Counted from the first letter of the stretch, positions 27,213 through 36,057 are shown. The stretch: DNA of 64,000 nucleotides from Janthinobacterium violaceinigrum (GCF_009208555.1 NZ_WFLI01000024.1:1-64000); one strand, 5' to 3'. Notes: generated by a model from the sequence alone, not told the origin. A program made the numbers and translations.

Positions 27213-27940
27213 TGGCGACACAAGTGAATGGCAGCGCACCCGCGCTGGAAATTACACAGCTGCATACCTGGTATGGCGAATCGCACATCCTGCATGACGT
27301 CAATCTGAAAGTGCAGCAGGGCGAAGTGGTGACTTTGCTGGGCCGCAACGGCGCCGGCCGCACCACCACCTTGCGCGCCATCATGGGCTTGACGGGCGCG
27401 CGCACGGGTTCCATCAAAGTCAACGGCGCCGAAGCGATCGGTTTGGCCACGCACAAAATCGCCCACCTGGGCATCGGGTATTGTCCCGAAGAGCGCGGCA
27501 TTTTTTCCTCGCTGTCGACGGAGGAAAACCTGCTGCTGCCGCCCACCCTGGCCAGCGGCGAAAAGGGCATGTCGGTGGAGGAAATCTACGCCATGTTCCC
27601 GAATCTGCAGGAGCGCCGCCACAGCCAGGGCACGCGCTTGTCGGGCGGGGAACAGCAGATGCTGGCCGTGGCGCGCATCCTGCGCACGGGCGCGCGCCTG
27701 CTGCTGCTCGATGAAATTTCCGAAGGCCTGGCGCCCGTCATCGTGCAGGGCCTGGCGCGCATGATCACCACCCTGAAGGCGAAAGGCTACACCATCGTCA
27801 TGGTGGAACAGAATTTCCGGTTTGCCGCGCCGCTGGCGGACCGGTTTTATGTGATGGAGCACGGTCAGATCGTCGAGACTTTTGCTGCATCCGAACTGGA
27901 GGCCAAGATGCCGGTATTGACCGAGCTGCTTGGCGTGTAG
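27212..27940 (+). CDS. livF: Liv-type ABC importer ATPase 2 (LivF)
   Basis: Second ATPase of the importer, 242 residues. The start is taken at 27212, where ATG overlaps the livG stop. The signature LSGGEQQMLAVARIL and Walker B LLLLDEISEGLAP are normal. The Walker A motif reads GRNGAGRTT: the usual catalytic Lys is Arg (codon CGC at 27358-27360). Whether this subunit still hydrolyses ATP well is uncertain; the partner LivG has a normal Lys. Confidence 0.92.
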   Translation: MATQVNGSAPALEITQLHTWYGESHILHDVNLKVQQGEVVTLLGRNGAGRTTTLRAIMGLTGARTGSIKVNGAEAIGLATHKIAHLGIGYCPEERGIFSSLSTEENLLLPPTLASGEKGMSVEEIYAMFPNLQERRHSQGTRLSGGEQQMLAVARILRTGARLLLLDEISEGLAPVIVQGLARMITTLKAKGYTIVMVEQNFRFAAPLADRFYVMEHGQIVETFAASELEAKMPVLTELLGV

Positions 27941-28016
27941 TCCCCATGTAGTCTGTTGTACTCGTCATCGTCCAGCAATCGACTGAATAGCAAACAATAA
28001 TCCCAACGGAGACACT

Positions 28017-29225
28017 ATGAAACGTAACGCTATCGCCATTGCCACCGCCACTCTTTGCGCACTGGGCTTTTCTGCTGCCGCGCACGCCCAGGTATCGGGC
28101 GACACCATCAAGATCGGTTTTATTTCCGACATGTCGGGCGTGTATTCCGACGTCGACGGCCTCGGTGGCGCGGAAGCCATCAAGATGGCGATCGCCGACG
28201 CCGGCGTGGTCATTGCCGGCAAAAAAGTGGAATTCATTTCTGCCGACCATCAGAACAAGGCCGACATCGCCGCCTCGAAAGCGCGCGAATGGTTCGACCA
28301 GCAGGGCGTCGACATGCTGATCGGCGGCACCAATTCCGGCGCCAGCCTGGCCATGGCCAAGGTGGCGGCGGAAAAGAAGAAAATATTCATTGCCATCGGC
28401 GCCGGCTCGTCGCGCCTGACGAATGAGGAATGCACGCCGTACACCGTGCATTACGCGTATGACACGGTGGCGCTGGCGCGCGGCACGGGCGGCACCATCG
28501 TCAAGCAGGGCGGCAAGAACTGGTATTTCATGACGGCCGACTACGCGTTTGGCCATTCGCTGGAAAAAGACACGGCCGAGGTCGTCAAGGCGGCCGGCGG
28601 CAAGGTGCTGGGCAGCGTCAAGCATCCGCTGGGCGCGTCCGATTTCTCTTCCTTCCTGCTGCAGGCACAGGCCGCCAAGCCGCAAATCCTGGGCCTGGCC
28701 AATGCGGGCGGCGACGCCATCAACAGCATCAAGGCAGCCAACGAGTTCGGCCTGACGAAATCGATGAAGCTGGCCGGCTTGCTGATTTTCATCAATGACA
28801 TCCATTCGCTGGGCTTGAACCTGACGCAAGGCATGTACTTGACGGACGGCTGGTACTGGGACTTGAATGCGGACACGCGCGCCTGGTCGAAACGCTATTT
28901 CGCCAAGATGAAGAAGGAACCGTCGATGCTGCAGGCGGCCGACTATTCGGCTGCGGCGAACTACCTGAAAGCCGTCAAGGCGCTGGGAACGGACGACACC
29001 GAGAAGGTCATGGCCTACCTGAAAAAGACCAAGATCAACGACATGTTTACCCAGAATGGCGAAGTGCGTCCCGATGGCCGCATGGTGCACGATATGTACC
29101 TGATGGAAGTCAAGAAGCCATCCGAGTCGAAATACCCATGGGATTACTACAAGGTCGTGGCCACCGTGCCCGGTGCGCAGGCGTATGTGACCAAGGCCGA
29201 ATCGAAGTGTTCGCTGTGGAAGTAA
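28017..29225 (+). CDS. Liv-type ABC importer periplasmic binding protein
   Basis: Periplasmic solute receptor of the importer, 402 residues. A signal peptide (residues 1-24, ending AAAHAQ) precedes a type-I periplasmic binding fold of the LivJ/Leu-Ile-Val family (IKIGFISDMSGVYSDVDG, then MLIGGTNSGASLAM). Members with this SDMSGVYSD opening are common in Burkholderiales and often do not bind amino acids, so the ligand is open; the operon partners and the neighbouring 3-hydroxybutyrate oligomer hydrolase suggest an organic acid or alcohol. It sits between ATPase and permease genes; GGAG precedes the ATG. Confidence 0.9.
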   Translation: MKRNAIAIATATLCALGFSAAAHAQVSGDTIKIGFISDMSGVYSDVDGLGGAEAIKMAIADAGVVIAGKKVEFISADHQNKADIAASKAREWFDQQGVDMLIGGTNSGASLAMAKVAAEKKKIFIAIGAGSSRLTNEECTPYTVHYAYDTVALARGTGGTIVKQGGKNWYFMTADYAFGHSLEKDTAEVVKAAGGKVLGSVKHPLGASDFSSFLLQAQAAKPQILGLANAGGDAINSIKAANEFGLTKSMKLAGLLIFINDIHSLGLNLTQGMYLTDGWYWDLNADTRAWSKRYFAKMKKEPSMLQAADYSAAANYLKAVKALGTDDTEKVMAYLKKTKINDMFTQNGEVRPDGRMVHDMYLMEVKKPSESKYPWDYYKVVATVPGAQAYVTKAESKCSLWK

Positions 29226-29389
29226 CGCTGTAGACCGACCTCCAGCGGATCGCCTGCCCGTGCGCGGGCGTTCCGTCCTGCATGCTTTTCGCTCGCAGGG
29301 TTCGCCTTGCGCCGCCGCGCCAGTCTGCGGTGGCGTGTTTCCCTTGATACCACACCGTTCTCCGGCGGTGCTTTTTATACTGTGATGCC

Positions 29390-30274
29390 ATGGAAATTTT
29401 CGGCGTTCCATTACAAGCGATGATGAGCCAGCTGCTGCTGGGTCTCGTCAACGGCTCGTTCTATGCCATGTTGTCCCTCGGTCTGGCCGTCATCTTCGGC
29501 TTGCTCAATGTGATTAATTTCTCGCACGGCGCCATGTACATGATGGGCGCTTTCCTGGCCTGGATGGGCCTCAGTTATTTCGACATCAATTACTGGGCCA
29601 TGCTGGTCATCGCCCCGATCCTCGTCGGCCTGGTCGGCATCCTGATCGAAAAGACCATGCTGCGCTGGCTGTATAAACTCGACCACCTGTATGGCTTGCT
29701 GCTGACCTTTGGTATCACCCTGATCATGGAAGGCGTGTTCCGCTCGTTCTATGGCGTCTCGGGCCAGCCGTATGCCGTGCCCGAAGCGCTGGCCGGCGCG
29801 ACGGACCTGGGCTTCATGATCTTGCCGAACTACCGCGCGTGGGTGGTGATCGCGTCGCTCACCGTCTGCCTGGCCACCTGGTTCGTCATCGAAAAAACCA
29901 AGCTGGGCGCCTACCTGCGGGCCGGCACGGAAAACCCGAAACTGGTGGAAGCTTTCGGCATCAATGTGCCGCTGATGGTGACGTTGACGTTCGGCTTCGG
30001 CGTGGCGCTGGCCGGTTTCGCCGGCGTGCTGGCCGCGCCCATCATCCAGGTGTCGCCGCTGATGGGCTCGAACCTGATCATCGTCGTGTTTGCCGTGGTG
30101 GTGATCGGCGGCATGGGTTCCATCATGGGCTCCATACTGACGGGCCTGGGCCTGGGCGTGATCGAGGGCCTGACCCGCGTGTTCTACCCGGAAGGCTCGG
30201 CCACCGTGGTGTTCGTGGTGATGGTCATCGTGCTGCTGCTGCGTCCGGCCGGCCTGTTCGGCAAAGAAAAGTAA
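29390..30274 (+). CDS. livH: Liv-type ABC importer permease 1 (LivH)
   Basis: Inner-membrane channel subunit, 294 residues with about eight hydrophobic segments. The family openings LLLGLVNGSFYAMLSLGLAVIFG and INFSHGAMYMMGAF are present, as is the permease coupling region (FGINVPLMVTLTFGFGVALAGFAGVL). The 164-base gap from the binding-protein gene contains GC-rich inverted repeats and may allow different expression of receptor and permeases. Followed by livM after 31 bases. Confidence 0.93.
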   Translation: MEIFGVPLQAMMSQLLLGLVNGSFYAMLSLGLAVIFGLLNVINFSHGAMYMMGAFLAWMGLSYFDINYWAMLVIAPILVGLVGILIEKTMLRWLYKLDHLYGLLLTFGITLIMEGVFRSFYGVSGQPYAVPEALAGATDLGFMILPNYRAWVVIASLTVCLATWFVIEKTKLGAYLRAGTENPKLVEAFGINVPLMVTLTFGFGVALAGFAGVLAAPIIQVSPLMGSNLIIVVFAVVVIGGMGSIMGSILTGLGLGVIEGLTRVFYPEGSATVVFVVMVIVLLLRPAGLFGKEK

Positions 30275-30305
30275 TCCTCATCAGTCATGTATTGGAGCTA
30301 CCACG

Positions 30306-31286
30306 ATGAATAAGAATGTAGGCTACGCCATTGCCTTGCTGCTGGCGTTGGCGGCGCCGTTTTACGGCTATCCCGTCTTCCTGATGAAATTGCTGTGCTT
30401 TGCCCTGTTTGCCTGCGCTTTCAACTTGTTGATCGGCTACACGGGCTTGCTGTCGTTCGGCCATGCGGCTTTCTTCGGCGGCGCCGGCTATGTCACCGGC
30501 TACGCGCTGCGCACCTGGGGCTGGCCAACGGAACTGGGCCTGCTGGCCGGCGTCGCCACGGGCGCCTTGCTGGGCCTGGTAATCGGCGGCCTGGCCATCC
30601 GCCGCCAGGGCATCTACTTCACGATGATCACCCTGGCGCTGGCGCAGATGGTGTATTTCCTGGCCTTGCGCCTGCCGTTCACGGGCGGCGAGGATGGCTT
30701 GCAGGGTGTTCCACGTGGAACCTTGCTGGGCATGATAGACCTGGGCAACGACACGGTCTTGTACTACGTCGTGCTGGCCATTTTTGTCGCCGGCTTCGCC
30801 CTGATCGTGCGCACCATCCACTCGCCGTTCGGCCAGGTGCTCAAGGCCATCAAGGAAAACGAACCGCGCGCCATCTCGCTGGGCTACGACGTCAACAAGT
30901 ACAAGCTGATGGCCATCGTGCTGTCCGCCTCGCTGGCCGCGCTGGCCGGCGCCACCAAGACCCTGGTGCTGGGCTTTGAAACCCTGACCGATGTGTACTG
31001 GGGCATGTCGGGCCTGGTCGTGCTGATGACACTGGTGGGCGGCATGGGCACCTTGTCCGGTCCCATCCTCGGCGCCGTGCTGATCATCGCGCTGGAAAAC
31101 AAGCTGGGCGACGTCGGCACCTATCTGGCCACGCACACGGGCATCGAGTGGTTCGGCACCCTGGGCGAATCGGTGGGCATGGTCACGGGCGTGATCTTCG
31201 TCATCTGCGTCTTGCTGTTCCGGCGCGGCATCGTCGGCGAAGCCATCGCGCGCTTCGGCGGCAGGGCTGCCAAAGCCGCTGTCTGA
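30306..31286 (+). CDS. livM: Liv-type ABC importer permease 2 (LivM)
   Basis: Second channel subunit, 326 residues with about nine hydrophobic segments; the LivM hallmarks NLLIGYTGLLSFGHAAFFG and KENEPRAISLGYDV are clear. A 16-base parS-like sequence lies inside the gene at 30707-30722. The gene ends just before a terminator, so the hydrolase gene that follows is a separate unit or depends on read-through. Confidence 0.93.
   Translation: MNKNVGYAIALLLALAAPFYGYPVFLMKLLCFALFACAFNLLIGYTGLLSFGHAAFFGGAGYVTGYALRTWGWPTELGLLAGVATGALLGLVIGGLAIRRQGIYFTMITLALAQMVYFLALRLPFTGGEDGLQGVPRGTLLGMIDLGNDTVLYYVVLAIFVAGFALIVRTIHSPFGQVLKAIKENEPRAISLGYDVNKYKLMAIVLSASLAALAGATKTLVLGFETLTDVYWGMSGLVVLMTLVGGMGTLSGPILGAVLIIALENKLGDVGTYLATHTGIEWFGTLGESVGMVTGVIFVICVLLFRRGIVGEAIARFGGRAAKAAV
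30707..30722. promoter_or_regulatory. parS: parS-like ParB-binding site (in livM)
   Basis: TGTTCCACGTGGAACC: a palindrome differing by one base from TGTTCCACGTGGAACA, a known parS form (general consensus TGTTnCACGTGAAACA). It is 9 kb from parAB. Confidence 0.75.
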
Positions 31287-31295
31287 TTTTCAAGC

Positions 31296-31323
31296 AACGC
31301 CGGACGGATCGTCCGGCGTTTTT
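31296..31323 (+). terminator. Terminator after livM
   Basis: Stem AACGCCGGAC (31296-31305), loop GGATC, stem GTCCGGCGTT (31311-31320), then five T in a row (31319-31323). Confidence 0.85.
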
Positions 31324-31362
31324 CATTGTGCGTCCACTGTTACCTCAACGGAGAGAACCACC

Positions 31363-33423
31363 ATGCAAACGACGATCACGCGCGCCGGGGGCGGCCTGTG
31401 CACCCTGCTGGCGTTGGCAGCCTGCGGCAGCAACCATGCACCGGAAGAATTGAACCAGATGCCCAGCTATCTGGGCACGATTGCGCGCGCCGACTACGAC
31501 GGCAAGACGAATGATCTGCTCACGGCCGGCCTGGGCAAGACGGGGCTGGCGGCCGCGACGCCCGCGTATGCAAACGCCGAGCAGCCGACGTCGGCCGAAC
31601 TGCGCCGCAATGCGATCCACGCCAACTACCGCGCCGTGCTCGACATTGCCGCCAACAGCGGCTACGGCACCCTGTACGGACCGAACGTGGATGCGTCCGG
31701 GAACGTGGGCACGGGCGAGGGCCTGGTCGCGGGCAGCGAATACATCGCGTATGCGGACGATGGCACGGGCAGGAAAAATGTCACCTTGATGGTGCAGGTG
31801 CCGGCCAGCTTCGACCCGGACCACGCCTGCATCGTCACGGGCACGTCCAGCGGTTCGCGCGGCATCTACGGCGCCATCGGCAGCTCGGGCGAATGGGGCC
31901 TGAAAAAGGGCTGCGCCGTGGCGTATGCGGACAAGGGTTCCGGCACGGGCCTGTATGTGTTCGAGGACGACAGCGTCAACCTGCAGAACGGCGTGCGCGC
32001 GGGCAGGGTGGCGGCCGGCAAGAACGCGCTCTTCGCGCCGGACCTGAGCGATGCGGACCGGCTGGCCTGGGCTGCCGCCAACCCCAACCGCATCGCCTTC
32101 AAGCATGCGCACTCGCAGCAGAATCCGGAAAAGGATTGGGGCAAGGTCACCTTGCAGGCGATCGAGATGGCCTATTATGTGTTGAACGAGCGCTACGGCG
32201 TGCTGGCCCGCGACGGCAGTGCGCGCGTCGTGCGCCTGACGCCGAAGAACACCATCACGATCGCGTCGAGCATTTCCAACGGCGCTGGCTCGGCCTTGCT
32301 GGCGGCGGAACAGGATAGCAAGGGCTTGATCGGCGGCGTGGCGGCCAGCGAGCCGCAGGTCCAGCCGGCGCCATCGACTGCCTACAGCGTGCGTCAGGGC
32401 GGGGCGCTGGTGGCCAATCCGGGCCGCGCGCTGTTCGACTACGCCACCTATGCGGCCCTGTACCAGCCGTGCATCGCTTCCGTGGCGGGCAACGCGGGAC
32501 GCTGCACGGCACTCGTCAGCAAGGGTTTATTGAACGGCGCGGACCTGGCGGCGCAGCAGGCGGATGCGAAACAGCGCTTGTGCGCATACGGCTGGTTAGT
32601 GGATTCCGATCCGCTGCAGGCGGCGCACGCGGGCACGAATATTCTGGTGGCCGTCACGTATGCGTCTGCCTACGGCAAATTTTCCGTGACGGACAAGGTG
32701 TGCGGTTTCACGTTTGCGCAGACTGACCTCAGCGGCAATCCGGTGGCGTTTACGTCGGCGCAGAAGGCCGCCAGCTTTGCCGCCCAGAGCGGCATCGTGG
32801 GCAATGTCGTGTATGAGAACAGCGTGGGCGGCGCCAAGGTCTACACGTCCGGCGTGTCGCCCTCCAGCAATCTGGCGGACCAGTCGCTCGACGGCTTCCT
32901 GTGCCTGCGCAGCCTGGCGACGGGCAGGAATGCCGTCAACGGCGCCACCCTGGAGGGCACGCTGGGTGGGCAAAGCGCGCGCGTGCGGGCCGGCATGGCC
33001 GAGGTGGCGGCCAGCGGCAAATTGAACGGCAAGCCCGCCATCATCGTGCACGGCCGCAGCGACACCTTGATACCCGTGAACCACGCCTCGCGCGCGTATG
33101 TGGGCTTGAACGCGTCGGTGGAGGGAGCCAATAGCCGGTTGCGCTATATCGAGGTGACGAATGCCAACCACTTCGATTCCTTCAGCAGCGCCTTGCCGAC
33201 CCTGATCGTGCCCCTGCACGTGTACCTGAACCGGGCGCTGGACGCCATGTATGCGCATTTGTCTGCCAAGCAAGCCTTGCCGCCATCGCAGGTGGTGCGC
33301 ACGGTAACGCGGGCCGATGCTTCGACCTTGATCACGAATGTCAACGTGCCGGCGATCGCCGCGGCGCCGGCGCCCGGCAATGCCATTAGCGTGACGGGGA
33401 CGGTCGTCGACATTCCCAACTAG
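31363..33423 (+). CDS. D-(-)-3-hydroxybutyrate oligomer hydrolase, lipoprotein-like
   Basis: Hydrolyses oligomers of 3-hydroxybutyrate, the intermediates of polyhydroxybutyrate breakdown, to monomers. 686 residues, the family's usual size, and recognised by the long conserved opening PSYLGTIARADYDGKTNDLLTAG and the candidate nucleophile region IASSISNGAGSALLAAEQ near residue 307; HGRSDTLIPVNHASRAY and NANHFDSF near the C-terminus fit the rest of an alpha/beta-hydrolase triad. The N-terminus (LLALAACGS) looks like a lipobox with Cys at residue 25, implying export and outer-membrane anchoring. GGAG precedes the ATG. No promoter is evident in the 40 bases between the livM terminator and the start. 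Confidence 0.88.
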   Translation: MQTTITRAGGGLCTLLALAACGSNHAPEELNQMPSYLGTIARADYDGKTNDLLTAGLGKTGLAAATPAYANAEQPTSAELRRNAIHANYRAVLDIAANSGYGTLYGPNVDASGNVGTGEGLVAGSEYIAYADDGTGRKNVTLMVQVPASFDPDHACIVTGTSSGSRGIYGAIGSSGEWGLKKGCAVAYADKGSGTGLYVFEDDSVNLQNGVRAGRVAAGKNALFAPDLSDADRLAWAAANPNRIAFKHAHSQQNPEKDWGKVTLQAIEMAYYVLNERYGVLARDGSARVVRLTPKNTITIASSISNGAGSALLAAEQDSKGLIGGVAASEPQVQPAPSTAYSVRQGGALVANPGRALFDYATYAALYQPCIASVAGNAGRCTALVSKGLLNGADLAAQQADAKQRLCAYGWLVDSDPLQAAHAGTNILVAVTYASAYGKFSVTDKVCGFTFAQTDLSGNPVAFTSAQKAASFAAQSGIVGNVVYENSVGGAKVYTSGVSPSSNLADQSLDGFLCLRSLATGRNAVNGATLEGTLGGQSARVRAGMAEVAASGKLNGKPAIIVHGRSDTLIPVNHASRAYVGLNASVEGANSRLRYIEVTNANHFDSFSSALPTLIVPLHVYLNRALDAMYAHLSAKQALPPSQVVRTVTRADASTLITNVNVPAIAAAPAPGNAISVTGTVVDIPN

Positions 33424-33445
33424 GCTGTATCACCTATGAAACCTG

Positions 33446-33470
33446 CGGCCACGTTTTACGTGGCCGTTTT
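33446..33470 (+). terminator. Terminator after the oligomer hydrolase
   Basis: Stem CGGCCACGT (33446-33454), loop TTT, stem ACGTGGCCG (33458-33466), then four T. The T tract touches the stop codon of the convergent EAL gene. Confidence 0.8.
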
Positions 33471-34261
33471 TATTCCCAGGCCGTATCGGGGATATGGCCT
33501 AGTCCCTGGAAGACAGGTTTGGAAAACCAGTAGCCCTGCATCAGGGAAATGCCGCAGCTGGCCAGGAAGTCGCGCTCGGCGCGTGTCTCGATGCCTTCGG
33601 CCAGCACGCGGACACCGAGCTGATGGCACAGGCTGGCGATGGCCCGCACGATTGCCTGGCGTGGCGCGTGCGTATCGATGCCGCGCACCAGGTCCATGTC
33701 GATCTTGATGATGTCGGGCTGGTATTCGGCCAGCAGGTTCAAGCCTGCATAGCCGGCGCCGAAATCATCGATGGCGGTCTGGAAACCGAAGCGCCGGTAG
33801 GCGCGGAAGATATCGACCAGGTGGGGACGGTCTTGCACCCGTTCGCCTTCCGTGACTTCAAAGATGATTTTATCGGTGGGGAAGCGGTGCAAGGTGGCCG
33901 CTTCCAGGGTGCTGCGGATGCAGACTTCAGGGCGGTAGACGGCGTTGGGCAGGAAGTTAATCGACAGAAAGCCATGCATGCCCAGCCTGGCGGCACCGGC
34001 CACGGCCTTGACGCGGCAAGCCTGGTCGAAGCGGTAGCGGTTGGCGTCGTTGACTTGCGCCAGCACGCTGGCCGCGCTTTCGCCGTTGGGGCCGCGCACC
34101 AGTGCCTCGTGCGCATAGATGCTGCGCGTGGCGAGGTCGACGATGGGCTGATACGCATACTCGAAGGCAAACGGCAGCGGCGCGCTGTCATGGCAGCCGG
34201 CACAGGCACCGTGCGGAAAGCTGGTGTTGTCAGGATGAATGGGGATATCGGGAGGCATCAT
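33470..34261 (-). CDS. Stand-alone EAL-domain cyclic-di-GMP phosphodiesterase
   Basis: Predicted to hydrolyse cyclic-di-GMP and so shift the cell toward motility. 263 residues with the start at 34261 (MMPPDIPIHP; the next codon is also ATG), far shorter than the open frame, which runs on without a site. A single EAL domain: HEALVRG (residues ~52-58), NFLPN, EVTEGE, DDFGAGYAG, IIKIDMDLV, LAEGIET and QGYWFSKP are all present, so the metal-binding and catalytic residues look complete. No GGDEF or sensor domain. Two Cys near the N-terminus (ACAGC) could bind metal or haem, but this is speculative. Confidence 0.92.
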   Translation of the reverse strand: MMPPDIPIHPDNTSFPHGACAGCHDSAPLPFAFEYAYQPIVDLATRSIYAHEALVRGPNGESAASVLAQVNDANRYRFDQACRVKAVAGAARLGMHGFLSINFLPNAVYRPEVCIRSTLEAATLHRFPTDKIIFEVTEGERVQDRPHLVDIFRAYRRFGFQTAIDDFGAGYAGLNLLAEYQPDIIKIDMDLVRGIDTHAPRQAIVRAIASLCHQLGVRVLAEGIETRAERDFLASCGISLMQGYWFSKPVFQGLGHIPDTAWE

Positions 34262-34305
34262 GGCGGCAGTGTAGCAGGGTAGGTTGGCAGACTGCGTCTG
34301 CTGGC

Positions 34306-35463
34306 TCACAGTGCGGCTGCATAGATGGCGCGCGCATCGCCGCGCGTGACGGGACGTGGATTGTTGCCCAGCAAGCGCGTCTGCAGCATGGCGTCGTCGG
34401 CCAGCCGGTCCAGGTCGCCAGCCGCGATGCCCACTTCGCGCAGGGTACGCGCGATACCGGTGGCCAGGGCAATCTCCTGCATGCTGTCGATCAGGGCGTT
34501 CGCCCGCGCCTCGTCGCTGCCCGTGATGCCGGGCTGCACGATGGCAGCCAGCTGCGCGTACAGGGGTGCCGCGTGGGACAGATTGAAGCGCAGCACGTGC
34601 GGCAGCACCAGCGCATTCGACAAGCCGTGTGGCACGTGGAACAAACCGCCGATGGGATAGGCGAGCGCATGCACGGCGGCCACGGGAGCGTTGGCAAACG
34701 CCTGGCCGGCCAGCATGGCGCCCAGCAGCATGGCCTGGCGCGCCGGCAAGTTGGCGCCATCGCGGCACGCCGTGAGCAGATTGCCGGACAGCAGCGACAG
34801 CGCCTGCGTGGCCAGCATGTCGGACAAGGGATTTTTCAGCAGGCGGCTGGTGTACGCTTCGATCGCGTGCACCATGGCATCGATGCCGGTGGCGGCCGTC
34901 ACGGCGGGCGGCAAGCCCAGGGTCAGGCTGGCGTCGAGGATGGCCAGGTCCGCATACAGTTGCGGCGCCACCACGCCCATCTTGCTGGTGGCGCCCGTGG
35001 TGACGATGGCGATCTGCGTTACTTCGGAACCCGTGCCCGCCGTGGTGGGCAATTGCACGAGGGGCAGGCGCTGGCCGTGGACATTGCCGATGCCATACAG
35101 TTGGGCCAGTTCCTGGTGGCCCGGTGCCAGTACGGCGACCAGCTTGGCCACGTCCAGCGAGCTGCCGCCACCGAGGCCAATAATCAGTTCCACGTGAAAC
35201 ATCCGGGCCTGGGCCACGCCCGCCAGCACGATGGCTTCGGGCGGATCGGCTTGCACCTCGGAAAAGACGTGGGTATCGATGCCCGCCGTCCGCAGGCTGT
35301 GCAGGGGAGCATCGGCCAGTCCCGTGCGCAGAAACCCTGCATCGGTGACGAGCAGGGCGCGGCGGACGGTGGGGAAGTGATGGGCGATGTGCGCGCCCAG
35401 CTGGGCGGCGGCGCCCGGTTCAACGATCAGATGCGGCACGGTGCGGAACTGGAAGGCGGACAT
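34306..35463 (-). CDS. Iron-containing (group III) alcohol dehydrogenase
   Basis: NAD(P)-dependent metal alcohol dehydrogenase, 385 residues with the start at 35463 (MSAFQFRTVPHL, preceded by AGGAG). The nucleotide-binding GGGSSLDVAK and GTGSEVTQIAIVTT motifs and the metal ligands (Asp and His in GIDAMVHAIEAY, His in VHALAYPIGGLFHVPHG) are conserved. The Pfam Fe-ADH family covers many substrates, including 4-hydroxybutyrate, lactaldehyde and maleylacetate; the proximity to 3-hydroxybutyrate metabolism is suggestive only. It carries a parS-like sequence near its start (35186-35201). Confidence 0.9.
   Translation of the reverse strand: MSAFQFRTVPHLIVEPGAAAQLGAHIAHHFPTVRRALLVTDAGFLRTGLADAPLHSLRTAGIDTHVFSEVQADPPEAIVLAGVAQARMFHVELIIGLGGGSSLDVAKLVAVLAPGHQELAQLYGIGNVHGQRLPLVQLPTTAGTGSEVTQIAIVTTGATSKMGVVAPQLYADLAILDASLTLGLPPAVTAATGIDAMVHAIEAYTSRLLKNPLSDMLATQALSLLSGNLLTACRDGANLPARQAMLLGAMLAGQAFANAPVAAVHALAYPIGGLFHVPHGLSNALVLPHVLRFNLSHAAPLYAQLAAIVQPGITGSDEARANALIDSMQEIALATGIARTLREVGIAAGDLDRLADDAMLQTRLLGNNPRPVTRGDARAIYAAAL
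35186..35201. promoter_or_regulatory. parS: parS-like ParB-binding site (in the alcohol dehydrogenase gene)
   Basis: AGTTCCACGTGAAACA differs from TGTTCCACGTGAAACA by the first base only. Confidence 0.7.
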
Positions 35464-35521
35464 GCAGACTCCTGACGGCAAGGACAGTAGCCAAGCTTAC
35501 TCCGCTTTCCCGCCCCGCGCA

Positions 35522-35537
35522 TGTTTCACGTGGAACC
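35522..35537. promoter_or_regulatory. parS: parS-like ParB-binding site (intergenic)
   Basis: TGTTTCACGTGGAACC, two changes from TGTTTCACGTGAAACA and a near-perfect palindrome, between the alcohol dehydrogenase start and the small membrane protein stop. Confidence 0.72.
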
Positions 35538-35539
35538 GT

Positions 35540-35701
35540 TCAGCCTTGCAGCTGGCTTGCCAGTCCCAGGCTCACGAGCAGCGACAGGCTGGACACGGCG
35601 GCCAGTACGCGGAACGTGCGCGCATCTTGCCGGTACTCGCGCACGGCCGCATACGCGAGGCCAACACCCATCACGATGTTGAGGAAGAGCAGGTTTCTCA
35701 T
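35540..35701 (-). CDS. 53-residue membrane protein coupled to the NuoA-like gene
   Basis: A very small protein (MRNLLFLNIVMGVGLAYAAV...). The ATG at 35701 overlaps the stop of the NuoA-like gene in ATGA, a strong sign of translational coupling and hence of a real gene. Two hydrophobic helices (residues ~3-19 and ~32-50) are separated by a charged loop (REYRQDARTFR). I do not recognise the family. Third gene of the guanidine-riboswitch operon. Confidence 0.7.
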   Translation of the reverse strand: MRNLLFLNIVMGVGLAYAAVREYRQDARTFRVLAAVSSLSLLVSLGLASQLQG

Positions 35702-36057
35702 TCCCACTCCAGCGCGCCGCGTTTCCATTCATAGGCCAGCCCGATGGCCAGCACGCTCAAGAAGCCCATGACGGCCCAGAAGCCATGCAAGCCCAGTTCA
35801 TTGACGTTGGCCGCCCACGGCATCAGGAAGATCACCTCGATATCGAACAGGATGAACAGGATGGCCACCAGGTAAAAGCGGATGTCGAACTTCATGCGCG
35901 CGTCGCCGAACGCTTCGAAGCCGCATTCATACTGCGAGAGTTTTTGCGGATCCGGTTTGTGCGGACCCAGCACGCGCCCCAGCAGCATGGGCACGATGCC
36001 GACCAGGATGCCGACGAGAATGAACAGCAGGACGGGAAAATAGTTTTCGAGGAGCAT
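35698..36057 (-). CDS. nuoA: NuoA/NdhC-like NADH-quinone oxidoreductase subunit, stand-alone
   Basis: Resembles the small membrane subunit A of respiratory complex I: 119 residues, three hydrophobic segments and the core motif YECGFEAFGDARMKFDIRFYL followed by FILFDIEVIFLMPWA. The start at 36057 (MLLENYFPVLLF) follows GAGAGGAA; a longer frame to 36345 only shadows gdx. No other nuo gene is near, and the gene follows gdx by 11 bases in an operon with a guanidine riboswitch. The C-terminal third differs from typical betaproteobacterial NuoA as I remember it, so it is probably a paralogue of a nuo-operon copy located elsewhere; that needs the whole genome. Confidence 0.85.
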   Translation of the reverse strand: MLLENYFPVLLFILVGILVGIVPMLLGRVLGPHKPDPQKLSQYECGFEAFGDARMKFDIRFYLVAILFILFDIEVIFLMPWAANVNELGLHGFWAVMGFLSVLAIGLAYEWKRGALEWE

